NCBI GenBank assembly: GCA_964023205.1
Contig: OZ026833.1
Coordinates: forward strand, 45,882,441-45,946,440
Source of the DNA: Lutraria lutraria
Taxonomy: Eukaryota; Mollusca; Bivalvia; Venerida; Mactridae
Length of the DNA stretch: 64,000 nucleotides
Reading direction: 5' to 3'
Shown here: positions 13,701-24,203 of the stretch, in pieces
Numbering within the stretch: position 1 is the stretch's first letter
Layout: the number at the start of each line of letters is the position of its first letter
Made by a program: the position numbers and the translations under genes
The notes under the pieces: model-generated
What the model saw: only the letters and a program-made list of their open reading frames with translations
Database searches by the model: none
Told to the model about the DNA's origin: nothing

Positions 13701-16700
13701 GTGGTCTCTATATATTGATGCTCTATATTCTTCGGTGGTCTCTATATATTGATGCTCTATATTCTTAGGTGGTCCCTATATATTGATGCTCTATATTCTT
13801 AGGTGGTCTCTATATATTGATGCTCTATATTCTCAGGTGGTCTCTATATATTGATGCTCTATATTCTCAGGTGGTCTCTATACATTGATGCTCTATATTC
13901 TTAGGTGGCTTCTATACATTGATGCTCTATATTCTCAGGTGGTCTCTATACATTGATGCTCTATATTCTTAGGTGGTCTCTATACATTGATGCTCTATAT
14001 TCTTAGGTGGTCTCTATACATTGATGCTCTATATTCTTAGGTGGTGTCTATACATTGATGCTCTATATTCTTAGGTGGTCTCTATACATTGATGCTCTAT
14101 ATTCTTAGGTGGCTTTTATACAATGATGCTCTATATTCTCAGTTGGTCTCTATACATTGATGCTCTATATTCTTAGGTGGTCTCTATACATTGATGCTCT
14201 ATATTCTTAGGTGGTCTCTATACATTGATGCTCTATATTCTCAGGTGGTCTCTATACATTGATGCTCTATATTCTTAGGTGGTCTCTATACATTGATGCT
14301 CTATATTCTTAGGTGGTCTCTATATATTGATGCTCTATATTCTCAGGTGGTCTCTATACATTGATGCTCTATATTCTTAGGTGGTCTCTATATATTGATG
14401 CTCTATATTCTTAGGTGGTTTCTATATATTGATGCTCTATATTCTTAGGTGGTCTCTATACAATGATGCTCTATATTTTCAGGTGGTCTCTATACATTGA
14501 TGCTCTATATTCTCAGGTGGTCCTTATTCTCAGGTGGTCCCTATATATTGATGCTCTATATTCTCAGGTGGTCTCTATACATTCATGCTCTATATTCTTA
14601 GGTGGTCCCTATACATTGATGCTCTATATTCTTAGGTGGTCTCTATACATTGATGCTCTATATTCTCAGATGGTCTCTATACATTGATGCTCTATATTCT
14701 CAGGTGCTCTCTATACATTGATGCTCTATATTCTTAGGTGGCTTCTATACATTGATGCTCTATATTCTCAGGTGGTCCTTATTCTCAGGTGGTCTCTATA
14801 CATTGATGCTCTATATTCTCAGGTGGTCTCTATACATTGATGCTCTATATTCTTAGGTGGCTTCTATACATTGATGCTCTATATTCTTAGGTGGTCTCTA
14901 TTTACAGCCGGTCTCTATACATTGATGCTCTATATTCTCAGGTGGTCTCTATACATTGATGCTCTATATTCTTAGGTGGTCTCTATACATTGATGCTCTA
15001 TATTCTTAGGTGGTCTCTATACAATGATGCTCTATATTTTCAGGTGGTCTCTATACATTGATGCTCTATATTCTCAGGTGGTCCCTATATATTGATGCTC
15101 TATATTCTCAGGTGGTCTCTATACATTGATGCTCTATATTCTTAGGTGGCTTCTATACATTGATGCTCTATATTCTAAGGTGGTCTCTATTTACAGCCAG
15201 TCTCTATACATTGATGCTCTATATTCTCAGGTGGTCTCTATACATTGATGCTCTATATTCTTAGGTGGTCTCTATACATTGATGCTCTATATTCTCAGAT
15301 TGTCTCTATACATTGATGTTCTATATTCTCAGGTGGTCCCTATACATTGATGCTCTATATTCTTAGGTGGTCCCTATACATTGATGCTCTATATTCTTAG
15401 GTGGTCTCTATACATTGATGCTCTATATTCTCAGATGGTCTCTATACATTGATGCTCTATATTCTCAGGTGCTCTCTATACATTGATGCTCTATATTCTC
15501 AGGTGCTCTCTATACATTGATGCTCTATATTCTCAGGTGGTCCTTATTCTCAGGTGGTCTCTATACATTGATGCTCTATATTCTCAGGTGCTCTCTATAC
15601 ATTGATGCTCTATATTCTTAGGTGGCTTCTATACAATGATGCTCTATATTCTCAGGTGGTCCCTATACATTGATGCTCTATATTCTTAGGTGGTCTCTAT
15701 ACATTGATGCTCTATATTCTCAGGTGGCCTCTATACATTGATGCTTTATATTCTCAGGTGGCCTCTATACATTGATGCTCTATATTCTCAGGTGGTCTCT
15801 ATACATTGATGCACTATATTCTCAGGTGGCCTCTATACATCGATGCTCTATATTCTCAGGTGGTCTCTATACATTGATGCTCTATATTCTCAGGTGGTCC
15901 TTATTCTCAGGTGGTATCTATACATTGATGCTCTATATTCTCAGGTGGTCTCTATACATTGATGCTCTATATTCTCAGGTGGTCTCTATACATTGATGCT
16001 CTATATTCTCAGGTGGCCTCTATACATCGATGCTCTATATTCTCAGGTGGTCTCTATACATTGATGCTCTATATTCTCAGGTGGTCCTTATTCTCAGGTG
16101 GTCTCTATACATTGATGCTCTATATTCTCAGGTGGTCTCTATACATTGATGCTCTATATTCTTAGGTGGCTTCTATACAATGATGCTCTATATTCTCAGG
16201 TGGTCCCTATACATTGATGCTCTATATTCTTAGGTGGTCTCTATACATTGATGCTCTATATTCTCAGGTGGCCTCTATACATCGATGCTCTATATTCTCA
16301 GGTGGTCTCTATACATTGATGCTCTATATTCTCAGGTGGTCTCTATACATTGATGCTCTATATTCTCAGGTGGTCTCTATACATTGATGCTCTATATTCT
16401 CAGGTGGCCTCTATACATCGATGCTCTATATTCTCAGGTGGTCTCTATACATTGATGCTCTATATTCTCAGGTGGTCCTTATTCTCAGGTGGTCTCTATA
16501 CATTGATGCTCTATATTCTCAGGTGGTCTCTATACATTGATGCTCTATATTCTCAGGTGGTCCCTATACATTGATGCTCTATATTCTCAGGTGGTCCCTA
16601 TACATTGATGCTCTATATTCTCAGGTGGTCCCTATACATTGATTCTCTATATTCTCAGGTGACCTCTATACATTGATGCTCTATATTCTCAGATGGTCTC

Positions 16701-19700
16701 TATTTACAGTCGGTCTCTATACATTGATGCTCTATATTCTCAGGTGGCTTCTATACATTGATGCTCTATATTCTCAGGTGGCCTCTATACATTGATGCTC
16801 TATAATTTCAGGTGGTTTATATTCACAGGTGGTGTTTGTTTTTTGATGGTCTATTTTCATATGTGGTCTTTATTCTTTGATGATATTTTCGTATGTGGTC
16901 TCTATTCTTTAATGATATTATCATATGTGGTCTCTTTTCTTTGATGGTCTCTATTTCGTGATGATCTCTTTTCGTAGGTGGTCTCTATTGATAATTCTTT
17001 GATGGTCTCTATTCACAGGTGGTCTCTATTTACAATTAGTTTTTAGAATAGGTTTATCTGTAACATATAACATATTAAAATTAATCAGTGGGACATTTAA
17101 TAAACTTCTATGTTATCACATTAATGTAGTCCTTGAGCACACATAATTATCTTTATAATATGGCACCCATATAGATAATATCAAGTTATTTTACTCGCTG
17201 ATCTTGCTTTTTAACCTGCTTAATAAGCTCAGTAAGTTCTGTACTGAACTGATAATTGATATGGCATCCTAAGTCATCTGAATTCCACCTCTGATACATC
17301 ATGTAGGAAGTAAACAGAATGTGTAGGAAAACAGTCTTCGAATGTAGCCACATGTCCGAGTCTGCCTACATTGCTGCCGATCCTGTAAAAATTGACGGAT
17401 CAACAGACCGATGAAGTTTTCAGCTGATATATTGTCATAATTGAGTCCCCCCAAAAGGTTTCCGCTAATCAAAATAATTCCGTCATTCGGAAAAAGTCTG
17501 GTAAAATTTGTGCCCTCACAAGACCAAATGTCCAGTCATTGAAAAAGTTATTCGTGGAGACTGAGAAAAGGTTTGAACTTGTAGGTAATCCAGGGAGCAC
17601 TGGTTATTTTAAATATTTATGGAAATTAAATGCTGTTGTTAACAGTGCTAAACCAATACAAAAAGCAGCTGTTAATGCTGGTATTTATTTCTTACATCTA
17701 TGTTTGTGTACTGTCTATGATGTCTTGTCTGTATGTAAGTGCTTTTATTGTAATCTACACATTAACGATAATTCTACTCTTAACGCAACAGCTGAAACTG
17801 ATTGTTTGTCATTACTTGGGTTCACTGATGCAGTGGCTTGCGATGGGTATAAATTTGTTCATATAAATCAATAGGATTCTATCTTAACTAAAGAATGTCT
17901 GTACCACAGATGCTAGGCTCATTGAACATGTATATACATGTATGTATCATATAATACAGTCAAACTTGTGAACAAAGGCCACTCTTTGGAAAGACATAAC
18001 ATGACCTTTATTGACAAGTGGCTTCATTCGGAGGTAGTTTTGTTAAATTAATCAATGACGTTTTTTAAAAGAATGACCTTTAATCACAGGGTGACCTTTA
18101 TTCAAAGGTGGCCGCTAATGCAGTTTAGACTGTACTAGTATACACATTATACAAGTTCATTAAGCATAACATGTGGTTTGTACATTATTGGGATCTTTCT
18201 TAAAGTGGGAAATATAAATTAGCATGACCTAAAACATTTCTCTCTAGTGAGCTTTTGTTTTTCAGTATATTAAGTACAGTAAGATTGTGATATTAAAGCA
18301 ACCTTTGACACCAATAAACTCAGACTTAATACTGAAATTGAAGTAATATTTAGGAAATGTTAAATTCATTTTAAGAATTAAGTGTTTTTACATTGAAGTG
18401 TTCTTTAGAGGTTTGATTGTCAGTTGATCATTGTTGTTTTAATTCAGGGTTCCAAATAAGTTTGTAGCCAACAGGCCCAAAAGCTAGACTAACAGGCCTG
18501 CTACTAGGGTCCAGGCATTTTTCTTGCAATATTTTGAAACTTTTAGATTTCTAACTGGCCCAAACTTGTTTCTAAGCAGCTGAATCAGCCAGCAGTATTG
18601 AGAATCCTATAATTAACATATTTGATTATATGAAACTATTTGATTGTTCTTTTAAAGGGACTCATGAAAAACGTAATGCCAACTTCCAAAAAGTCATTTA
18701 ACAGTTTCAATATCATTCATAAATATTGGTATTCTTGATAATGTTTAACAAAACAGCTGAATTTAAACTGAATAATAGCATATTTCTACTGGCGTAACTT
18801 ATGCTACAGATATTTTTCTACAAATCTGATAGGGTGATAGGTTAGTATTGTAGTATATAAGAGGAGATTGGTGGTTGAGTGGTAACATGTTGGACTACTT
18901 AACGAAATGTCTTGGGTTTGATACTTGGCTTTGCCTAGAAAACCTTATCAGTGCCCCCATCTTCTCTCTCCCTCTGGAGCTGCTCTGAAATGACAATACC
19001 TGATAAATAGACTGTTAAACAACAGATAAATAAATGTATGTAGTAAATAAACACAACATTTGAATCACTAATACACATACATTTTACTTTATTATGATTT
19101 CTTAAATTTGATAGAAGTTTTCAGACATTTTCGCATCAATGCTAATTTTGGATTTTTATCCCTTTGATTAAGCAGATTTCCATGTAAGCAATTTTATCCT
19201 AACCTGCTTGTGTATCATAATGTGGTGGATATGTCTTATCAATGTGATACCATAGTTAACTTTATAGTAGTCATCCTCCTGCAAGATACGGCTCAAATCT
19301 AATAAATGATCTGGCTAACTGAAATTGGGTTACTAGTTGATTTGGGAAGAATTGTACCTTGTAGTCTCAAAAAGGGAGATCAGTGGTGTAGGGATGGGGC
19401 GTTGGACACCTAACCCAGAGGTTGCAGGTTTGAATCCTATCAGTGGCAGAATTTGACCGGAACCTTCACAATCCCTTCTTTCAGTGCAAGTACTGATCAG
19501 AATTCAGGAAGCAGTCGTTGAGAGTAGTTAATATAAGTTGTAAGATCTTAAAATAATGTAAAATAAATAAGTTTAAACTAAAAAAGGTACTGTGGAATCA
19601 TCAATTTTCATTGGGAATTTAATTTTGTTGATTTCGAGTTTTGGCTTATCCATGAAACCAAATCCCGAAAAATTTATTTATATTTTGTTGAAGAAAATTA

Positions 19701-19947
19701 CAGGAATTTTTCACGAATATCAAAATCCACAAATTTATGTCCCCACGAAATAGCTGTTTTAGTAAATACAACGAAAATTGAGCCCAACGAAAATAAATGA
19801 AACCACAGCATTTAGAATAAAAAGATCAGAAGTGTTTTCGGGTCGAGTAACTCTTTAACTTTTGTTCTAACCTTACCTCTAACCTGGCATTAACCTATTT
19901 ACCTGTATTGTTATTTCAGTTCTCAATCCACAGCCACAGGAGTGTGA
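4706..19947 (+). CDS. SLC10A7: Sodium/bile acid cotransporter 7-like membrane protein
   Basis: Twelve exons: 4706-4799, 5212-5294, 6798-6934, 7167-7242, 7880-7918, 8373-8408, 8896-9044, 9464-9564, 9751-9876, 10940-11090, 11823-11843 and 19920-19947. The sum is 1041 bp, or 346 aa, close to the ~340 aa of human SLC10A7. Diagnostic stretches include [30 protein letters not shown] and [13 protein letters not shown], and [14 protein letters not shown] near the C-terminus. The chain is almost entirely hydrophobic helices, as expected for the ten-helix SLC10 fold. Family knowledge: SLC10A7 sits in plasma/secretory membranes, limits store-operated calcium entry and is needed for proteoglycan glycosylation; bile acid transport is not shown. 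Exon 11 is a 21-bp in-frame microexon, and exons 10 and 12 also join in frame without it. The final introns total about 8.8 kb and carry the 34-bp minisatellite. The last two exons are the least certain. Confidence 0.93.
6350..6665 (+). mobile_element. CAGGGC-ended element, 5-bp target duplication TATAT
   Basis: The element starts CAGGGCTCTCATTTG and ends GGGGCCCTG. The flanks are TATAT at 6345-6349 and 6666-6670. It is rich in 'TTCCCCT' motifs pointing inward from both sides. SLC10A7 intron 2. Confidence 0.65.
7373..7566 (+). mobile_element. CAGGGC-ended MITE, 5-bp target duplication TGCTT
   Basis: The ends are CAGGGCGCTCC and GGAGAGCCCTG (10 of 11 matching). The flanks are TGCTT at 7368-7372 and 7567-7571. 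It contains 'GGGTCAAAATGACCC' and 'AAGAGTCAAA' repeats. Diverged relatives appear near 2112-2260 and 33130-33310. SLC10A7 intron 4. Confidence 0.7.
7715..7862 (+). repeat. Interspersed ~150-bp repeat with CAGTACTTTGA end
   Basis: It runs from CACTGGCTCGGTGCGCATGA through AATTTTGATGCAGACCAAAG to TTTCAGTACTTTGAT. Related copies: 42635-42800 (reverse), 37186-37350, and an end fragment near 5418-5460 (ATCAAAGTACTGAAAGTACT). Class unknown. SLC10A7 intron. Confidence 0.5.
9181..9392 (+). mobile_element. tRNA-derived SINE, family 1
   Basis: A tRNA-like head has box A (GTGTAGGGGTAGAGCATCAG) and box B (GGTTGCAGGTTTGAAACC), then a conserved body (AATTTGACCAGAACCTTCAC) and an A/T-rich tail (TAAAATAAATTAAACTAAAC). 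SLC10A7 intron. Confidence 0.75.
9908..10076 (+). mobile_element. MITE family 2 (CAGTRCAACCTCTCCARAG)
   Basis: A diverged copy with CAGAGCAATCTCTCTAAAGC at the left and GAGAGGTTCACTCTGGGTA at the right. It lies in the SLC10A7 intron after exon 9. Confidence 0.5.
10118..10345 (+). mobile_element. SINE-like repeat, family 3
   Basis: GAGGCCTCTGTGGTTATGAC ... CTTGTAATCACTAGCTCC ... CCACCTGCCTTATGGAAGGT ... CTACCCAGGTACATGCCTGG. Same order as 34200-34432. SLC10A7 intron. Confidence 0.5.
10597..10812 (+). repeat. Interspersed ~250-bp repeat, same family, diverged
   Basis: ATGCTTCTGCCATTGAAGTG ... CAAGTTCGATTTCCGTTAAA ... GTTATGGCCCCTTTTTGACT ... CAGACACATTTTTAGTT. SLC10A7 intron. Confidence 0.55.
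11104..11312 (+). mobile_element. Long-inverted-repeat MITE (TTTGTTTGCAGTAA type)
   Basis: The left arm TTAGGCCATCCCTAAAAAAT continues to TTTTGTTTGCAGTAA. The right arm reads TTACTGCAAACAAACATTTT and ends AAGGATGTCCTAA. The arms are ~35 bp, with 'CCTACCTACATACCC' between. It begins just after SLC10A7 exon 10. Confidence 0.6.
12109..12283 (+). mobile_element. MITE family 1 (AGTYAAACCTGTGAACAAAGG)
   Basis: A full-length relative of the split element at 57-1391. It starts GTTAAACCTGTGAACAAAGG and ends GTGGCCGCTAACACTG. It lies about 500 bp left of the minisatellite, and its internal 'GTGGCCTTTATT' and 'CAGGTAGCCTTTATTTG' motifs resemble the minisatellite unit. Confidence 0.6.
12657..12790 (+). 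mobile_element. SINE-like repeat, family 3, truncated at the minisatellite
   Basis: GGACCTCTGTGATTGAGTGG ... GTAGTCACAAGTCCCTCACT ... TTTAAATCCCACC ... GCTGTCCAGCTAACTCC. The copy ends where the 34-bp array begins. Confidence 0.45.
12795..17035 (+). repeat. 34-bp minisatellite array, ~118 units
   Basis: The tandem unit is 34 bp, reading GGTGGTCTCTATACATTG followed by ATGCTCTATATTCTCA. Common variants are CTCA/CTTA at the junction, TACATT/TATATT and GGTCTC/GGCTTC. The core runs from about 12800 to 16830. Both edges are diverged; the right edge (16830-17035) is made of 'GTGGTCTCTATTC' and 'TTTGATG' fragments. Half-unit inserts (TCCTTATTCTCAGGTGGT) recur. The array lies wholly in the last intron of SLC10A7. 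Open frames through it are a by-product of the repeat. Confidence 0.97.
17539..17874 (+). other. Unrecognised 111-codon open frame in an SLC10A7 intron
   Basis: ATG to TAG, 111 codons, starting [20 protein letters not shown], with a Cys-rich middle ([17 protein letters not shown]). I recognise no family. It is the longest non-repetitive open frame in the region between the minisatellite and the final SLC10A7 exon. It could be a decayed mobile-element fragment or chance. Confidence 0.15.
17957..18133 (+). mobile_element. MITE family 1, TA-flanked
   Basis: TA|CAGTCAAACTTGTGAAC at the left and TTTAGACTG|TA at the right give inverted ends and a TA target duplication, as for Tc1/mariner-type MITEs. 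It lies in the last SLC10A7 intron. Confidence 0.65.
19375..19583 (+). mobile_element. tRNA-derived SINE, family 1
   Basis: Same head, body and tail as 9181-9392: GTGTAGGGATGGGGCGTTGG, GGTTGCAGGTTTGAATCC, AATTTGACCGGAACCTTCAC, TAAAATAAATAAGTTTAAAC. SLC10A7 last intron. Confidence 0.75.
19586..19812 (+). mobile_element. MITE with ACTGTGGAATCAT-type ends
   Basis: The left end TACTGTGGAATCATCAATTT and right end ATAAATGAAACCACAGCATT are approximate reverse complements, separated by AT-rich sequence with 'CCACGAAA' motifs. The ACTGTGG(A/T)TTCAT terminus is common in bivalve introns. It is close to the last SLC10A7 exon. Confidence 0.5.
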
Positions 19948-20790
19948 AGAGGAGATTTGTTGACTGTAGTATTACCATACATGTACATATACTTATGTAT
20001 TATCATTGCATCCTATCTATATGTGTATATAAGGAAGATTTATTTACAAGTGCAATGTGATAATTGAAATTATGAATCCATTATAAATGATGATTACTAT
20101 TTATGATATCACTGTGTCTATTATAGTGCATTTTCTCTTAATGGTAAAGTTGGCAGCTATTGATTAGTTACATAAAATTATCATAAATCATACCGGTACA
20201 TTGGTCAAATTAATTGCAAGATCATGATCAACTTATTTTTTGGCAAATGAAAATCAGTCTTACCTTGATTGCCTTATATGGCCCCGTATCGATAGTTTAG
20301 GGGCATATTGATTTTGGCCTGACAGTCTGTTTGTTTGTACCAAAACTTTAACCTTGCCTCTAAAATCAAAATATGTCCACCTACAGTCATCAAACTTCAT
20401 ATGCTGGTTCCTCATGACAATCTCTTCAGGATTTGTGCATTTTCAGGTCAAAGGTCACCTGAAGAAGCATTGTTTGTAGCATTATGTAAATCAGCCTTAC
20501 CATGATTGCTATTTCTACATGTTCCATCATCAGAAGTGATAAATATCGTGTTAGGTGTATATCTGAAATAATGATAGAGTCATTTTGTTGTTAACATGTA
20601 CTTATAGTTTGTCCTCTTTTACTGTATTACACTTACCAATGGTATTACCATACTTAGTTTAGTTTGCATCAGAATTCTTTATTATGAACCAGAACGATAC
20701 ATCAAACTTTACATATGAATTATTATGTCATCATTTCATTACATGTTTTATTTTGTGCAGGGACTTTCTTATTCCAATCATTGTTTAAAT

Positions 20791-20939
20791 ACAGTCAAAT
20801 CTGTGTTAGCAGATTAAAGGTCACCCTATAAATAAAGGACAATTTTTAGAAAAACATTGATCATTTAAACCAAAATTCCCTCCGAATAAAGGCTGTTTCT
20901 TTCCCAGGGGTGGCCTTTTGTTCACAGGTTTGACTGTAC
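20791..20939 (-). mobile_element. MITE family 1, reverse copy
   Basis: It starts CAGTCAAATCTGTGTTAGCA and ends CACAGGTTTGACTG, with TA on both sides. The internal 'GTGGCC', 'AAAGG' and 'GACCTTTA' motifs run in reverse relative to the other copies. It lies in the probable SLC10A7 3' UTR. Confidence 0.6.
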
Positions 20940-21549
20940 TCCCATTTTTCTAATTATGTATTGCGGGTTTAATTTGTCGGTTTTCATGCAAATTGTTTTG
21001 TATTGGGCGAATCTCATTCTAGATGACTTAATGATTAAAACATCGTCTTCTAGATTCATCCAGGGACACTATATTATACTATGATGTTCCTGATTCATCT
21101 TATCTTGCCACATCTCAGTAAAATCATTTTTACAGGAAGATGTTACTTTATTTGCAAATGATTGTCTATGTTGTGTAATATATAGCTCCTGCTGTATATT
21201 ACTAGTATATTGTTGGGATGGTGTGTAGTGGTGAATTTAGGTCTAATATGGCCATGTGGACCAAAAAACATCCAAATGTTCAATATGTGTTTGGAATTTA
21301 ATTCTATTTAAAATTCTGGGATATACATCGTATGATTGTATACTTGAGCATTCCTACCATTTAGGATGTTGATAATTAAATATAATGGACATTTAATGTG
21401 AGGTATATTTATATATACATTTGTACTTAACATGAAGCAAATATGTTTACAAGTGCTAAAAAACAAATGTTTATCATTTGGCATAATTTGGCTAAATAAT
21501 TTTGTTATTGATTTATGTAAATAATGGGTATAAATATTTATTAATTTAA

Positions 21550-21560
21550 AATAAAATAAA
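21550..21560 (+). terminator. Candidate polyadenylation signals of SLC10A7
   Basis: Two overlapping AATAAA hexamers lie at 21550-21555 and 21555-21560, about 1.6 kb after the stop codon and just before a T/GT-rich stretch. They would give a long 3' UTR containing a SINE-like fragment (about 20280-20480) and a MITE (20791-20939). An earlier site cannot be excluded. Confidence 0.4.
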
Positions 21561-21717
21561 AAATCTTTCAATAAGTGTTTGTTGTCTATTTGGCATATTC
21601 CAATACATTAAATAACAGCATTAACCCTGGTAAGTACATGCATTGATTGGGATAGTATCCTTAAGCTATATGCTTAATCTATTGATTCAATACTAGAACT
21701 ATCACTAAAGGTGATGA

Positions 21718-22704
21718 ATACCCCCAGATGCGGCCTTGACACAGTTACTGTTACATTTTACAGAGGGAAATATAATGCATTTTCATTTTTTTAATACCTG
21801 CAAATTGTTGCTTAGATATATCCTGACCAGTTTCTAAATATACATTATATAAAAAATAACAAAGGGCCATAACTCATTAAAATTTACTTGGACAAAACCT
21901 ATTGTGGACATGCACAACTTGGCAAACTACTTATCACTTCTAAGAACTTTCACTGAATTCCTGCATGTAGTTGCTGAGAAATGGTACGGACAAAATTTCC
22001 CTAATTGTATAAAACAAACGGCCATAACTCAGTGAAAATTACTCCAAACAAAACCTGGTTATTGCATGCACAACTTGGCTTACTTTTTATAACTTCTGTG
22101 AAGTTTCATTGAATTCCTATGAGTAGTTACTGAGATATTGTATATACACTGTATAAAAAACAACAAAGGGCCATAACTCAGTGAAAATTTAACCAACCAA
22201 GACAAGCTTAACTAGGCTAACTACTCATCACTTCTGAGAAGTTTTATTGAATTCCTGGCAGTAGTCAATGAGAAATAGGACAAAATTCGCCTATTGTATA
22301 TACTGTAGAAAAAAACAAAGGGCTATAGCTCAGTAAAAATCAATCCAAATGAAAAATGATTTAAGCATGCACAACAAGGCTAACTACTTATTACTTCTGT
22401 GAAGTTTCGTTGAAATCCTGTGAGTAGTTGCTGAGAAATTGTCCGGACAAAATTTGCCTATTGTATATACTGTATGAAAACAACAAAGGGCTATAACTCA
22501 GTGAAAATTAATCCGAACGAAAAATGCTTTACGCTAGCACAACTAGGCTTACTACTGATCACTTCTGTAAAGTTTTATTGAAATCCTGTAAGTAGTTGCT
22601 GAGAAATTCTCCGGACAAATTGTGTCTACAGACGCACGGACCTACCGACCGACCGTCAAGCGTGAATCCAATATAGCCCCCATATATTTCATATCTGGGG
22701 GTAT
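21718..22704 (+). mobile_element. ~1-kb element with 12-bp inverted ends and ~155-bp tandem core
   Basis: It begins ATACCCCCAGAT and ends with the exact reverse complement ATCTGGGGGTAT. A hairpin (CCCCCATAT...ATATCTGGGGG) closes the 3' end. Inside are five units of about 155 bp, each starting near 'AAAGGGCCATAACTCAGTGA' (about 21861, 22017, 22163, 22315, 22484). It has the same architecture as the 145-1308 family but unrelated sequence. It lies just downstream of SLC10A7. Confidence 0.7.
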
Positions 22705-23032
22705 AATAAGAAGTTCACTTACCATTAATGAAGAACTACTTTTAGCAATTCTTCTTTAAGCAACCACTGACACAGCTATATTTGAAAACCAGTTTTCCTG
22801 GACTGTATTCTGTTAAACCAGTACCCTTCTATAAGGACCTGGTGACTTCTCCACTTATGGAAGAAAATTGACATTTTTGTCAAATTTTTATAAAAGGGTA
22901 TGACCTGTCACCACGCAGATACAAACCTGGCTTGCAATAACCAGTGGACCAAGGTCTGAAAGCTGTTACAAGTTAACACTAATAAGACAATTTCTCTATT
23001 ATTACACCATTTGTGTTGAAGACTTCAGTGGA

Positions 23033-23150
23033 GTAATGGGCAAATTGTTAAGTTGGCCGACTTCAAATCACTGTAAATTCTCACTGACAAGAGTTGTGGG
23101 TTCGAGCCCAGCTACTGACCATGTGTCTTTATGTGAGAAAGTAGGCAGAC
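23033..23150 (+). mobile_element. tRNA-derived SINE, family 2, truncated
   Basis: A head-only copy: GACTTCAAATCACTG, GTTGTGGGTTCGAGCCCAGC and TGTGAGAAAGTAGGCAG, then unrelated sequence. Intergenic. Confidence 0.55.
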
Positions 23151-23524
23151 GTAATCCATTATTTGCCATATTTTAGCCTACTGGTATATACAATTTAAAG
23201 AAGTGTTTGGTATAATACATTACCTTGTCATTACCATTTTCATCAAGTCAGTTATCCTCTGCATCACTCCACTTGGTTGGCCTCTATCCCTGAGGTATCA
23301 GCCTTACCTCCAGTCCATTAATAACCACAAGTATCAGGAGAGTCTAAGACAACCTGTTAATGAGACAGTGACCAGCTACTGACAAAAGATCATGAAGGCA
23401 TGAAAGGTTTGTTGGGCTATAAATTAGATACACAGAGAAATGACAGAATTAACGCTATCAGAATGATATAAACTTAGATTTACATTAGATCTAGGCCTAA
23501 AATAATAAGCCTGGAATGAATGTA

Positions 23525-23695
23525 CTGTACAACCTCTCCAGAGCGGCCATGTCTTGAACAACAACATACCTTCAACAACAGAATATTTTTTTCTCACTGC
23601 ACAATTTTACTATTAATTTAACCTCTAGAGCAAACCTCTGAACAACAACATAAATCTGCTACTTCCAAAGGGTGTTGCTTTGCGAGATTGTACTG
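23525..23695 (-). mobile_element. MITE family 2
   Basis: GTACAACCTCTCCAGAGCGG at the left, GGGTGTTGCTTTGCGAGATT followed by GTACTGTA at the right. Internal 'CAACAACATA' and 'TTAACCTCT' motifs are shared with the copies at 27246, 44482 and 53269. Intergenic. Confidence 0.55.
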
Positions 23696-24049
23696 TAATT
23701 ACAATCTGAAGATCACACATATACTGACTTAATTCAACATGACAAGTGACATATTTTGTAACAAGGTGAGCTAAATAATCCCAGTGAAGTATTTTATGAA
23801 CACTTCCTTGTTCACTTTGAAATATCCTTCACAGTAAAAGGATCACCGTCATCCTGAAAAAGAAGAATGTTTTTTTTATGAAACTTATGTTGAAAACAAG
23901 ACCACATAGAAATAATTTAAGACTAATGTTGCTTAAAAAGAATATTCAGTTTACTTTTTCAATACGAGCAGAAATGAGATGTCCATGAACAAATATCCCT
24001 TGAGGTTAACACTATAACTGTTGATGGCTACATTAATTAATTGAGTACA

Positions 24050-24203
24050 GTCAAACCGGTGTTAGCCACAACCTCTGAATAAAGACCATTCTTTTAAAAC
24101 CAGTCATTGATGAATTAGAACAAATAACTTGGAATAAAGGTCACCTATCAATAAAGGCCATATCATGTCTTTCCCAAGAGTGGCCTTAGTTTAGAGGTTT
24201 GAT
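24050..24203 (-). mobile_element. MITE family 1, reverse partial copy
   Basis: The left end CAGTCAAACCGGTGTTAGCC is intact, while the right end fades after TTAGAGGTTTGATG. It is intergenic, between SLC10A7 and the RBM26 coding region. Confidence 0.5.

Noticed and set aside
14463..16574. Several 68-74 codon frames of the type [18 protein letters not shown] in the minisatellite
   Set aside because: They are translations of the 34-bp unit. Frames close or open only by the C/T variant that turns CAG into TAG, and the same peptide appears in all three frames.
12795..17035. Array considered as a CRISPR-like or satellite-encoded system
   Set aside because: There are no unique spacers between repeats, and the host is plainly eukaryotic with spliced genes.
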